Below are positions 1-8,445 of a DNA stretch of 64,000 nucleotides, in pieces. This DNA is from Nannocystis sp. RBIL2 (GTDB taxonomy: Bacteria > Myxococcota_A > Polyangia > Nannocystales > Nannocystaceae), in assembly GCF_026626745.1 (NCBI RefSeq), contig NZ_JAPNJW010000001.1, forward strand, positions 6,232,001-6,296,000, given 5' to 3'. Numbering within the stretch: the first letter of the stretch is position 1; every line of letters starts with the position of its first letter. The notes below the pieces were generated by a model. It was not told the DNA's origin and made no database searches. It was given only the letters and a program-made list of their open reading frames with translations. The position numbers and the translations under genes were made by a program.

Positions 1-1874
1 AGCTCGACCACCGGATCTTCGATCAACGCGACCGGGGCGGGCCAGCCGGCGACGGTCAGCATCGGCCGCAGCAGGACCCGCGCGGTCTTGCCGGGGACCA
101 GCGACTCGCGCTCGAGGTGGATGCCGGCGTGGAACTGGTAGTGCTCGGCGGGGTGCTGCAGGGTCTCGGCCTGGGCGATGTCGCCGTGGACGAGCAGGAT
201 GGTGGCGCGCGACGGGGCGGTCGAGAACGGGATGGTGATGGCCCCGTCGTCGCGCGGCGCGAACTCGCGGCCGGCGAGCCAGATCCGCGCGTCCGCCAGC
301 GGGTGGCCGTCCTCGGTGAGGACGCGGATCGTGGGCCCGGCGAGGCCGACGCGGACGGTGTGACGCAGGCCGCCCTTGCGGATCAGCGCGCGGCTCGACT
401 TGCCGCCGCCGATCAGCTCGATCACGTAGGTGCCGGGGCGGTCGCAGCCGGGCAGGGCGATCTGCCGGCGCACGCGCTGGATCGCCGGAGCGTCGCCGAG
501 GATCACCTGCTCGTCGCTGGCGACCAGGCCGTCGAGGTCGATGGTGGTGTCGACCTCGGCGTGGCGAGCGAGGAAGTGGGCGACCGCGTCGATGCGGTAG
601 GTCTTGACGACCAGGCGTGGGACGTTCTTGACTGAGGCCTCGAGCGCGACGGGGGCATCGGCGGCGATCCGCGCGGGGTTGCGGACGGTGAGCTCGAGGT
701 CGACGCGCTCGCGCAGCGCGGCCAGGCGGACCGGGCCGAGCAACGCGGCCCAGCGCTCGGGCTCGGGGGCGCCGGCGAGCAGGCGCGCGGTGGCGAGCTG
801 CTCCTCGAGCCAGTCGGCGCGCAGGTGCTCGGCGAAGGCGTCGCCCTCTTCTTGCAGCAGCAACTGCTCGAGGTACTCGCGCACCAGCGGCTCGTCGTCG
901 GCGATCGGCTCGAGGCCGGCGGACTGGGCGGCGTCGGCCCCGAGCACGACCTGCTGGTCGGTCGGGACGTGGCGCAGGCGCTCGGCGGCGGCGTAATGCA
1001 CCCGGCGCGGGAGCTCGAGGTATTGCAAGAAGCGCTCGCGGTCGAGGACGCCGCGGCGGCGGTCGAGGTCGAGCTGGTGGTAGAGGACCTGGGCCTTGAG
1101 GGCGTTGAAGGCGGGCGGCAGCGTGGCGACGTAGGCCCACAGCTCGGCGAGGTAGGCGGCGCGCGCGGCCGGGTCGGTGCGCCAGTCGACATGGGTCGGC
1201 GGTCGCATGCGCACGAGCACCGCGGCGACGAAGTTCGGGTGCTTGCGCAGCTCGGGCCGCAGGGCGGCCAGCTCGTCGAGCTGGGCGCGGGTGAGGCGAG
1301 CGTGGACCGCCAGCGAGCCGAACCCGCGCGAGGACTTCTCGCCGAGGTCGGCGGCGACGAGGGCGACGAGGCCGGGGAAGTCGGTGCGCTGCAGCCGCTG
1401 CAGCAGGTTGCGCCGCGCGGTGGAGTCGAGGCTCTCGCCGACGAGGTCGGGCAGGCCCCAGTCGGTGACGAAGTTGAGCTCGTGGCTGCGGCTGATCGCG
1501 TCCTGGACGAGCGCGGCCCGGTCGATGATCGCGGGGTCGAGGCGCGTGGGGTAGCGGTAGGCGGCGGTGACCGCCTCGGCCTCGTCGTCGAGCCGCACGT
1601 GGGCCTCGAAGCGGAGCGTGTCGGCGTACTTGCCGAGGTCCTGACCTGCCCGAAGGAGCAGCTGGCGGCGCGCCAGGCGGGCGTGGAGCTCGTCGGTGCG
1701 GCCGTGCCGCTTCTTCCAGCCGGCGAGGATCGCGTCGACCTCGTCGAGCCGGCCCCGGTGCTGCGAGTGGACGCCGCGCCAGTGGTCGTGCTCCGGCGTG
1801 CCGGGCAACAGGCCGGCGAGGGCGGCGGCGCGGTCGTCGGAGAGCGCGAGTGCTTCGAGGTGCTCGAGGTCCAT
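1..1874 (-). CDS. large macroglobulin-like protein, 5' part (truncated by window edge)
   Basis: Open reading frame starting at the ATG at 1874 and running uninterrupted off the left edge, so only the first 624 residues are visible. There is no signal peptide or membrane segment at the N-terminus. Residues about 1-400 look alpha-helical and charged; after that come beta-rich segments with phrases such as NVPRLVVKTYRID, GKSSRALIRKGG and LADARIWLAGREF. Large bacterial alpha-2-macroglobulin-type proteins often show such segments in their MG domains, so I infer a macroglobulin-like scaffold; no thioester motif is in the visible part. No good Shine-Dalgarno precedes the start, so the start is tentative. 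It is transcribed divergently from the LysR gene. Function unknown. Confidence 0.6.
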   Translation of the reverse strand, partial: MDLEHLEALALSDDRAAALAGLLPGTPEHDHWRGVHSQHRGRLDEVDAILAGWKKRHGRTDELHARLARRQLLLRAGQDLGKYADTLRFEAHVRLDDEAEAVTAAYRYPTRLDPAIIDRAALVQDAISRSHELNFVTDWGLPDLVGESLDSTARRNLLQRLQRTDFPGLVALVAADLGEKSSRGFGSLAVHARLTRAQLDELAALRPELRKHPNFVAAVLVRMRPPTHVDWRTDPAARAAYLAELWAYVATLPPAFNALKAQVLYHQLDLDRRRGVLDRERFLQYLELPRRVHYAAAERLRHVPTDQQVVLGADAAQSAGLEPIADDEPLVREYLEQLLLQEEGDAFAEHLRADWLEEQLATARLLAGAPEPERWAALLGPVRLAALRERVDLELTVRNPARIAADAPVALEASVKNVPRLVVKTYRIDAVAHFLARHAEVDTTIDLDGLVASDEQVILGDAPAIQRVRRQIALPGCDRPGTYVIELIGGGKSSRALIRKGGLRHTVRVGLAGPTIRVLTEDGHPLADARIWLAGREFAPRDDGAITIPFSTAPSRATILLVHGDIAQAETLQHPAEHYQFHAGIHLERESLVPGKTARVLLRPMLTVAGWPAPVALIEDPVVE

Positions 1875-1959
1875 GCGGACGCTGAGGGTATGCCGCCGTC
1901 AAGGCCGGTGCCACTGCGTGCGATCGCCCGGCGAGCGCGGACGAGCGCGCGGGGCGTCA

Positions 1960-1977
1960 CATGTCTTTCGGGACATG
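1960..1977. repeat. dispersed palindrome copy between divergent genes
   Basis: Inverted repeat CATGTCT-TTCG-GGACATG: a seven-base-pair stem (one T-G pair) closed by a TTCG loop. It lies between the divergent macroglobulin-like and LysR genes and belongs to the window-wide palindrome family. Here it is not directly behind a stop codon, so it cannot simply be a terminator. Confidence 0.8.
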
Positions 1978-2094
1978 CTTCGTGCAGTTCGCGGGCGTAC
2001 GTCGTTCGCTCGGGCGGATCCGCGCAGTCGCCCCGCGGCGGCCGGAGCGGCCCGCTATCGCCGGCCACACCGGCTGAGCTAGGCTCCGCGCTGG

Positions 2095-2997
2095 ATGGAT
2101 CTCGAAGAGTTCAGGGCCTTCCTCGGAGTGGTCGAGACCGGTTCGTTCCTGGCCGCGGCGACCCAGCTCAACATGGCCCGGGCGACGCTGCGGCGCCGCG
2201 TCGAGGCGCTCGAGGCCCGCGCCGGGGTGCCGCTGCTCGAGCGGAGCGCCCGCGGGGTGGTGGTGACGGAGGCCGGGGCCGTCCTGGCGGCCCGCGGTCG
2301 CCACGTGCTGCAAGAGGCGAGCGCGCTGGTGGCCTCGGTGCGGGAGATCGGTCGTGAGCCGGTCGGGGTGCTGCGGGTGCTGATGTCGATGGGGCTGCCG
2401 CCGCACGCGGTCACGCCGCTGTTCGCGGCGCTGCGCCAGACGTTCCCGCGGCTGTCGCTGCAGCTGCGCTTCAGCGAGGACCCGGTGTCCGGGCCGCTGG
2501 AGGACGTCGACATGCTGTGCCACTTCGGGCCGGAGGGGCCGGAAGGGCCGTGGCTGTCGCACGAGGTGTGGCGCCTGCGCGAGTGGCTGCTGGCGTCGAA
2601 CGACTACCTCGAGCGCCGCGGGACGCCGCGGACGCTCGAGGAGCTGGCGAGCCACGAGGTGCTGGCGTGGGCGCCCCCCGGCGAGGACGCGCGCGTGCTG
2701 CCGACGCTGACCGGCGAGTCGTTCGAGGTCGAGCCGACGCTGGTGACTGCCGACGTGCACTGCCTGCGTCAGATGGTGATCGCTGGCCTCGGGATCGGCT
2801 TCTTGCCCGACGCGCTGCTGCCCGACCCTGGCGTGCCCGACGGGCTGCTGGTACCTGTGCTGCCGGAGCTGATCGGCCGCCAGCGCAGCCTGATGGTGGC
2901 GTTCCCGGCGTCGCAGGCGGGGCTGCCCAAGCTGCGGTCGATCCTGCAGCACGTGCGCACGTTCGCCGAGCGCTCGGCAGCGCTGCGCGGCGGGTGA
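2095..2997 (+). CDS. LysR-family transcriptional regulator
   Basis: A 300-residue protein, the usual LTTR length. Residues 1-60 are the winged helix-turn-helix (MDLEEFRAFLGVVETGSFLAAA, then RATLRRRVEALEARAGVPLLERS), followed by a linker helix and an effector-binding domain from about residue 90. The phrase GLGIGFLPDALL near residue 235-245 is typical of LTTR co-inducer domains. It is divergent from the macroglobulin-like gene at 1874, the common arrangement for LTTRs and their targets, but the target is not shown. The effector is unknown. Confidence 0.93.
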   Translation: MDLEEFRAFLGVVETGSFLAAATQLNMARATLRRRVEALEARAGVPLLERSARGVVVTEAGAVLAARGRHVLQEASALVASVREIGREPVGVLRVLMSMGLPPHAVTPLFAALRQTFPRLSLQLRFSEDPVSGPLEDVDMLCHFGPEGPEGPWLSHEVWRLREWLLASNDYLERRGTPRTLEELASHEVLAWAPPGEDARVLPTLTGESFEVEPTLVTADVHCLRQMVIAGLGIGFLPDALLPDPGVPDGLLVPVLPELIGRQRSLMVAFPASQAGLPKLRSILQHVRTFAERSAALRGG

Positions 2998-3064
2998 GCG
3001 AGTTGTGACGATTCACAATCGGCGCGTTTGCGCGCGCCGCGTCGTTGCCGTGATACTGTGAAGC

Positions 3065-4012
3065 ATGCTGCGGACGATCGTTGCTGCATTCGCCGGGGTG
3101 ATGACGGGCTGCGCTTCGCCTGTGATGTCCGAAGAGACAGGTGAACCGAGCACGTCGAGCACGTCGAGCACGACGAGCACGACGACGGGCGAGGTCCCGA
3201 CGACGACCTCGAGCAGCACGACGACGGCGGACAGCGAGACAGGCGAGCCGCCAGGCAACCTGCTGCTGTCGGACAAATTCTTGAATATTGCGCACCGCGG
3301 CGGGGCGCTGTTGCGGCCGGAGGAGACGCTGCCGGCGTTCGAGCACGCGCTCGCGGTCGGGGCCGACGTGCTCGAGCTCGACGTTCACGCGAGCAGCGAC
3401 GGGGTGCTCGTGGCGATGCACGACGGCACTGTCGATCGCACGACCGACGGGACGGGGGCGATCAAGGCGAAGACTCTGGACGAGCTGCGGGCGCTCGACG
3501 CGGGCTACCGCTTCACGCCCGACGGCGGCCAGACGTTCCCGTATCGCGGGATGGGGATCTCGATCCCCACGCTGGAAGAAATTTTTAATGAGTTTCCGGA
3601 TTCGTACTACCTGATCGAGATCAAGCAGACCGACCCGCCCATTGTGGAGGGGTTGCTGGCGGCGATCGAGGATCACGCGGCGCTCGAGCGGGTGGTGATC
3701 GCGTCGGGGGACCTCGACACGATCATGGCGGTGCGAGCGGCAGCCCCCGCGGCGTTCACGTCGCTGAGCACGCCGGAGATGCTCGACCTCTATTTAAATG
3801 TCGGCAGTCCGGAGTACGTGGCGCCGGCGCAGTTCGTCCACTCGCCGTGGGACCTGGCCAGCGCCGAGCTGGTGGCGTTCGCCCACGAGCTGGGGATGAA
3901 GGTGCACCCGTGGACTGTCAACGAGGAGGCGCGCATGGTCGACCTCATCGGCCGCGGGGTCGACGGGATCATGACCGACGACCCGGCGCTGCTCGAGACA
4001 GTGGCGCCGTGA
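3065..4012 (+). CDS. glycerophosphodiester phosphodiesterase lipoprotein
   Basis: Hydrolyses glycerophosphodiesters to glycerol-3-phosphate and an alcohol, probably at the cell surface. The N-terminus is a short lipoprotein signal with lipobox MTGC (lipidated Cys16), then a Thr/Ser-rich linker (about residues 24-62). The GDPD TIM barrel begins at residue 77 with HRGG, followed by the metal-site run DVLELDVH (about 101-108), the catalytic-type HDGTVDRTTDG (119-129) and YLIEIK near 180. Length (315) fits a single GDPD domain plus linker. The 3' end is three bases from the convergent lipoprotein gene's stop at 4016. Confidence 0.9.
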   Translation: MLRTIVAAFAGVMTGCASPVMSEETGEPSTSSTSSTTSTTTGEVPTTTSSSTTTADSETGEPPGNLLLSDKFLNIAHRGGALLRPEETLPAFEHALAVGADVLELDVHASSDGVLVAMHDGTVDRTTDGTGAIKAKTLDELRALDAGYRFTPDGGQTFPYRGMGISIPTLEEIFNEFPDSYYLIEIKQTDPPIVEGLLAAIEDHAALERVVIASGDLDTIMAVRAAAPAAFTSLSTPEMLDLYLNVGSPEYVAPAQFVHSPWDLASAELVAFAHELGMKVHPWTVNEEARMVDLIGRGVDGIMTDDPALLETVAP

Positions 4013-4015
4013 GCC

Positions 4016-5245
4016 TCACAGGCAGCCGCTGCACAGCTTCACGAAGCCGCGCAGCTCCTCGTCGGGGGCCTGCTCGGGCGGCCACGGCGCTCCGGGTTCG
4101 ACGAACGAGACCTCGCTGCAGGCGCCGCTGGTGAGGAAGACTCCGAAGCCGCCGCCCGAGATGGCGGCCTCGCTCGGGAAGTTGAACTCGGCCTTGGGCG
4201 CGTACTCGTCGGCGTCGTCGAGCTGGCAGTTCTGCCCGCAGTCGGCGATCTCCGGCTTGCAGTCGTGCGGCCTCATGACCTCGGTGTTCATCAGCGTCGC
4301 GTTCAACCACACGTCGTCCGGGACGTCGAGGACGATGTTGGCGGCGAACGGCTGCGAGGCGCCGACGAGCAGCTGCCCGTACAGCGCGGGGTCGCACGGA
4401 CATTCGGGGGACCACGCTCCGTCGGGGAACACCGCGCAGGCCTTCACGTCGTCCGGCGGACACTCGGGGGCCGGCGAGAGGTCGCGGCACATGCGGACGT
4501 TCGCCCTTCCGGCCTCGAGGGCGATCTCACCGCTGCTGCACAGGTCGTGCACTGTGACGTCGCCGCGGCGCGGTGACGCGTCCTCGGCGAGGTTGTCCTC
4601 GGTGGTGATCCGCAGGAGGCCGCGGTACCCGGTCGGCAGGTGGACGCGGAAGTCCATGCCGATGCGGACCGGCTGCGCCTTGCCGTCGTAAAAGGCGTAG
4701 ATCGAGCAATCGTCCTTCCAGGCGCCCTGCGTACAATCGGTCGCCGGGTCGGGGGGCGGGACGGGATCGCCGGGGGCGGCGAATGCCCACAAGGACAGGC
4801 GATCGAGTTGCTGGACGTCGAGCCCGTCGCCCACCGCGTACTTGCGGATCTCGACGGTGATCGTCTCTTCCTCGTGGTCGAACAGGACCTCGACGACGCC
4901 GCGGTTGGCGAAATTCTCGTTGAACTCCCGGCGGCCCACGGTGAGCTTGTGAACGTCGGCGAGCGGGAACGGCAAGGCGTCGACGACGACCTCCCACGGA
5001 CCCTCGTGCGGGCCGGTCTCGTCGCCAGTGGTCGTCGGCTCGACTGTGTCGGTGGTGTCGGTGGTCGCTCCGTCCGTGGAGGTGGAGGTCGGGGGATCCG
5101 TCGAGGTGGACGTGTCGGAGGTCGGTGCGGTGGTGGGATCGCCGGAGGTCGCGCTGTCGGTGTCACCCCCGCTGGGACGACCAGGACAGGCGAGTAACAG
5201 GCCGCTGCCGACGCAAACGCTGGCGAGATTCTTAATAGAGATCAT
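4016..5245 (-). CDS. lipoprotein, tandem paralogue A, with C-terminal CSGCL
   Basis: 409-residue lipoprotein: signal MISIKNLASVCVGSGLLLAC with the lipidated cysteine at residue 20, a Thr/Ser/Asp linker to about residue 80, then a Cys-rich globular domain. The domain starts DALPFPLADVHKLTVGR and includes GAWKDDCSIYAFYDGKAQPV and DLCSSGEIALEAGRANVRMC. It ends in LCSGCL. The neighbour at 5295-6479 is a clear paralogue along its whole globular part and lies 49 bases upstream in the same direction, so the pair probably arose by duplication and may be cotranscribed. I do not recognise the family; the even number of cysteines suggests disulfides in the periplasm or outside. Confidence 0.85.
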   Translation of the reverse strand: MISIKNLASVCVGSGLLLACPGRPSGGDTDSATSGDPTTAPTSDTSTSTDPPTSTSTDGATTDTTDTVEPTTTGDETGPHEGPWEVVVDALPFPLADVHKLTVGRREFNENFANRGVVEVLFDHEEETITVEIRKYAVGDGLDVQQLDRLSLWAFAAPGDPVPPPDPATDCTQGAWKDDCSIYAFYDGKAQPVRIGMDFRVHLPTGYRGLLRITTEDNLAEDASPRRGDVTVHDLCSSGEIALEAGRANVRMCRDLSPAPECPPDDVKACAVFPDGAWSPECPCDPALYGQLLVGASQPFAANIVLDVPDDVWLNATLMNTEVMRPHDCKPEIADCGQNCQLDDADEYAPKAEFNFPSEAAISGGGFGVFLTSGACSEVSFVEPGAPWPPEQAPDEELRGFVKLCSGCL

Positions 5246-5294
5246 CGCCGACGAATACCACGATTCGCCGGCGACGACCAGCGCAAAGCGATCG

Positions 5295-6479
5295 TCACAG
5301 GCAGCCGCTGCACAGCTGGACCTTGCCGCGCAGCTCCTCCTGCGGCGTCTGGCCGGGGCTCCACGGCGCGCCGGGATCGGCGAATGGAATGAGGGTACAG
5401 CCGCCGCTCACCGCGAAGAAGTTGAAGCCGGCGCCGTGGGGTGCGGCGTCGCTCGGGTAGTTGAACTCGGCGGTCGGCGAGAACGGGTCGGTGTCGTCGA
5501 GGATGCAGCGCGGGGCCTCGCAGCCGCCGAGCTGCGGCAGGCACTGCGGCTGCTTCATGGGCGCGACGTTCTGCAGGGTGGCGTTCAGCCACACGTCGAG
5601 CGGCACGTCGAGGGTGATGTCGGCGGCCCACGGCTCCGCGGCGCGGATCACGAGCTGGCCGAAGTTGTCGATGCCGCACGGGCATTCGGGGGCCCAGGCC
5701 TCGCGGCCGCTGCCGTCGGGGAAGCCCGCGCAGGCGGCGACGCTCTCCGGCGGACAGGCGGGGGCGGGCGAGAGGTCGCGACACATGCGCACCTTGGCCC
5801 GCCCGGCCTGGAGATCGAGCTCGCCGCCGCTGCACAGATCGAGGACGGTGACGTCGCTGCGCCGCGGCCACGAGTCCTCGGAGGTGTTGTCCTCGGTGGT
5901 GACGAACAGCTCGCCGCGGTAACCCCTCGGCAGGTGGACGCGGAAGTCCATGCCGGTGCGGAGGGGCTGCGACTGGCCGTCGTAATAGGCGTAGATCGCA
6001 CAATTGTCCTTCCACGCGCCGTCGGTGCAATCCTCGGCCTTCGGCGGGCGCGGCACTGGCTTGGCGGAGAACACGAATGCCCACAGCGACAGCCGCTCCA
6101 GGGCTTCGGCCTCGACCGCGTCGCCGAACACGTACTTGCGGGTCTCGATGGTGATGGTCTCCTCGTCGTGATCGAAGAGGACCTCGACGAGGCCGCGGTT
6201 GGCGAAGTTGCGGTCGAGCTCCTTGCGGCCGACGGTGAGCGTGCGGATGTCGGCGAGCGGGAACGGCAAGGCGTCGACGACGACCTCCCACGCGCCCTCG
6301 CGGGGACCTATCTCCTCGGGCGGCAAGGGGCTGGGGGTCTCGGTCTCGCCGGCGGTGGTGCCGGTCCCGGTCTCGCCGCCGGTGGCGGTCTCGCTGTCGC
6401 CGCTGCCGGGTCGACAGCCGCCGAGGACGAGGCCGCCGAACAAAGCCATGAAGACGCCGCACGAATGAAGGGTCGGCAT
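5295..6479 (-). CDS. lipoprotein, tandem paralogue B, with C-terminal CSGCL
   Basis: 394-residue paralogue of the downstream gene. Lipobox VLGGC with the lipidated cysteine at residue 22, a Gly/Thr/Glu-rich linker to about residue 60, then the shared domain: DALPFPLADIRTLTVGRKE, GAWKDNCAIYAYYDGQS, DFRVHLPRGYRG, and a Cys-rich second half ending VQLCSGCL. Conserved cysteine positions and the identical C-terminal signature in both copies suggest constrained disulfide pairing. Function unknown; probably the first gene of a two-gene operon with 4016-5245. Confidence 0.85.
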   Translation of the reverse strand: MPTLHSCGVFMALFGGLVLGGCRPGSGDSETATGGETGTGTTAGETETPSPLPPEEIGPREGAWEVVVDALPFPLADIRTLTVGRKELDRNFANRGLVEVLFDHDEETITIETRKYVFGDAVEAEALERLSLWAFVFSAKPVPRPPKAEDCTDGAWKDNCAIYAYYDGQSQPLRTGMDFRVHLPRGYRGELFVTTEDNTSEDSWPRRSDVTVLDLCSGGELDLQAGRAKVRMCRDLSPAPACPPESVAACAGFPDGSGREAWAPECPCGIDNFGQLVIRAAEPWAADITLDVPLDVWLNATLQNVAPMKQPQCLPQLGGCEAPRCILDDTDPFSPTAEFNYPSDAAPHGAGFNFFAVSGGCTLIPFADPGAPWSPGQTPQEELRGKVQLCSGCL

Positions 6480-6598
6480 GATCTTCGGTTAGCACGCGGC
6501 GCACTGAAACGGATGCGCGCGACGAGCGCGGACCGATCGAAAATCGTGCGAGTTCGAGCCGGACCGAGCGGCAGAACATGCGTGTTATGGTCGCGAGG

Positions 6599-7921
6599 AT
6601 GCGACGCTCCACGCTCACTCTGGTGATGACGACGCTGGCCTGCAGCCCGCACGCGCCGCCGCCGTCGCCGAGAGTCGTGGTCGCTGATTCTCCCGCGGAG
6701 GGGCCGCCGGAGCCCGCGGCGCCGCGCGAGGCGTCGCCGCCCAAGCAGGAGCCGCGCGAGCCGCTGCCGCCGAAATCACCGCCGGCGAGCACGACGTGGA
6801 CGACGCTGACGGTCGCGCCCGGCTGCGAGCTGCAGATCGCCGACGCGCCGGCGGACCTGGGCCCGCCTTTGACGTGGGCGCCGTGCAAGGGCGGGCCGGA
6901 GGGTTGCCTCGAGGCGCCGACTCAGACGGCAGAGGCGCTGGCACCCGACCTCGATCTGATGGGGCTGTCGCGCGGCGGGCAGGTGACGATCGCGGCGCTC
7001 CGCTCGCTGTCGGGGCCGCGCTCGCGCTACCTGCTGGCGCCGCGCGACGGCCTGCCGTTCTTCGCGGTCGAGGGGCCGCGAGACACTCAATGTTCTTTGG
7101 GACAGATCGGTCTTTCGGACGACGGCGCGGTGATCGAGGTGGCGTTCGACAACGACGACGGTTACGCCTCGCGCGCGTACCTGCGCGGGCCGTTGGCCGA
7201 GGACGCGGCCTGGCGCGAGGTGGCCGCGGTGCTGCCGCGCAAGCAGTTCCGCGGCTTCATCGGCGAGTCGGTGCTGTCGGTCGGCGGGCGCGTGGTGGTC
7301 GAGCAGAACGGAGGGCCGCTGCGCTGGTACGACGCGGAGGCCAGGCGGTGGCAGGAGGTGCGGGGCTCGCACGACGGCTGGGAGTGTTGCGCCAGCGGGC
7401 ACGGCGACGCGGTGGTGTTCTCGTACGCGGCGATCCCCGAGCGGCCGATGGCGGCGCGGCTCGGCGAGCGGGCGCACTCGCTGCGCCCCGGGCCGGTCGC
7501 GGGCATGAGCCCGGTGATGATCGACGGTGCGCGCGCGGTGTGGCTCGAAGGTCGCGGGCGCGACAACAACAATATTTATAAGGCGATCGCGCTGTGGACG
7601 GCGGACGTGGTCGACGGGCCGGCGCTGGCGAACGCGCGGCAGGTGCTGCCGCTGTCGCTGAAGACGATGCCGACGCCGCAGTTCGGCGGCGGGGTGGTGG
7701 TGATTCCCATGGGAGAGCGCGCGGACGGGCTGATGATCGTGCGGCTCGATCCGCTCGAGCAGCGGGCCCTGCGTGCACCGGCCGATCAGATCGTCGAGCG
7801 GGTGTTGTGGATCACGAGCGACGAGGTGGCGGTGCGGATCGGGTCCGGCGAGATGGGCGGAGAGCCCGGCGTGTTGCGGCGGATCCCGCTCGCGGCGCTG
7901 CCGCCGTGGACCGCGAAGTGA
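6599..7921 (+). CDS. lipoprotein with Pro-rich linker, probable beta-propeller-like domain
   Basis: Two in-frame ATGs exist, at 6578 and 6599. I prefer 6599 because it gives a compact lipoprotein signal, MRRSTLTLVMTTLAC, with the cysteine at residue 15. A Pro/Ala/Glu-rich linker follows to about residue 60. The remaining 370 residues contain repeated short beta-strand-turn units (for example MGLSRGGQVTIAALR and YASRAYLRGPLAEDA), reminiscent of WD/Kelch-like propellers, but no family signature is decisive. It is divergent from the paralogue pair. A degenerate copy of the dispersed palindrome lies inside the frame near 7090. Confidence 0.75.
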   Translation: MRRSTLTLVMTTLACSPHAPPPSPRVVVADSPAEGPPEPAAPREASPPKQEPREPLPPKSPPASTTWTTLTVAPGCELQIADAPADLGPPLTWAPCKGGPEGCLEAPTQTAEALAPDLDLMGLSRGGQVTIAALRSLSGPRSRYLLAPRDGLPFFAVEGPRDTQCSLGQIGLSDDGAVIEVAFDNDDGYASRAYLRGPLAEDAAWREVAAVLPRKQFRGFIGESVLSVGGRVVVEQNGGPLRWYDAEARRWQEVRGSHDGWECCASGHGDAVVFSYAAIPERPMAARLGERAHSLRPGPVAGMSPVMIDGARAVWLEGRGRDNNNIYKAIALWTADVVDGPALANARQVLPLSLKTMPTPQFGGGVVVIPMGERADGLMIVRLDPLEQRALRAPADQIVERVLWITSDEVAVRIGSGEMGGEPGVLRRIPLAALPPWTAK

Positions 7922-7967
7922 GGGGGTTGCGGGCGCGCGCGAAACGGCCTAGCGTCGGCCGACGATC

Positions 7968-8438
7968 ATGGATCTGCCGCGCTTCGAAGCCCTGATGGTC
8001 GACCTCACCACGAAGGTCGCAGGACGCCCGCTCGACGCCGATCTGGCCGAGTGGCTCAACCGCGAGGTCCCGGCCGACGGGCCCGAATTCGCCGCGATCG
8101 CGCAGGCCTGCCGCGAGGCGGTGGCGGCCGGGTGGATGTGCAGCCGCGAGCACGCGGGCATCAAGTACGGGCGCGTGATCAAGGCCGGGCCGGCGACGCA
8201 CGGGTTCTCGGTCGACGTGGTCGACATGGACGAGATCGCCGGCGGGCATCACGTGCATCCGAACGGCGAGATCGACATGGTGATGCCGCTGGCGAGCGAG
8301 GCGAAGTTCGACGGCCACGGCGCGGGCTGGTGCGTGTATCCGCCGGGCAGCGCGCACACGCCGACGGTCGCGGGCGGGCGGGCGTTCGTGCTCTACCTGC
8401 TGCCGCAGGGGGCGATCCAGTTCACCCCGGCGGCGTGA
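7968..8438 (+). CDS. DUF4863 family protein (4-hydroxylaminobenzoate lyase-like)
   Basis: 156-residue protein of the DUF4863 family, which includes 4-hydroxylaminobenzoate lyase. The cupin-like core GGHHVHPNGEIDMVMPL (about residues 90-106) carries the His/Glu residues expected to bind a metal, followed by GWCVYPPGSAHTPTV. The stop is seven bases before the start of an acyl-CoA ligase. Family members are often found beside aromatic-acid CoA ligases, which supports a joint role in aromatic or acyl acid metabolism. The precise substrate is not determinable from sequence. Confidence 0.8.
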   Translation: MDLPRFEALMVDLTTKVAGRPLDADLAEWLNREVPADGPEFAAIAQACREAVAAGWMCSREHAGIKYGRVIKAGPATHGFSVDVVDMDEIAGGHHVHPNGEIDMVMPLASEAKFDGHGAGWCVYPPGSAHTPTVAGGRAFVLYLLPQGAIQFTPAA

Positions 8439-8445
8439 CGCGGCG

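Noticed and set aside
503..2068. 521-codon frame on the minus strand
   Set aside because: Ser/Arg/Thr/Pro-rich shadow of the macroglobulin-like gene, which is in another frame and carries real protein-like wording.
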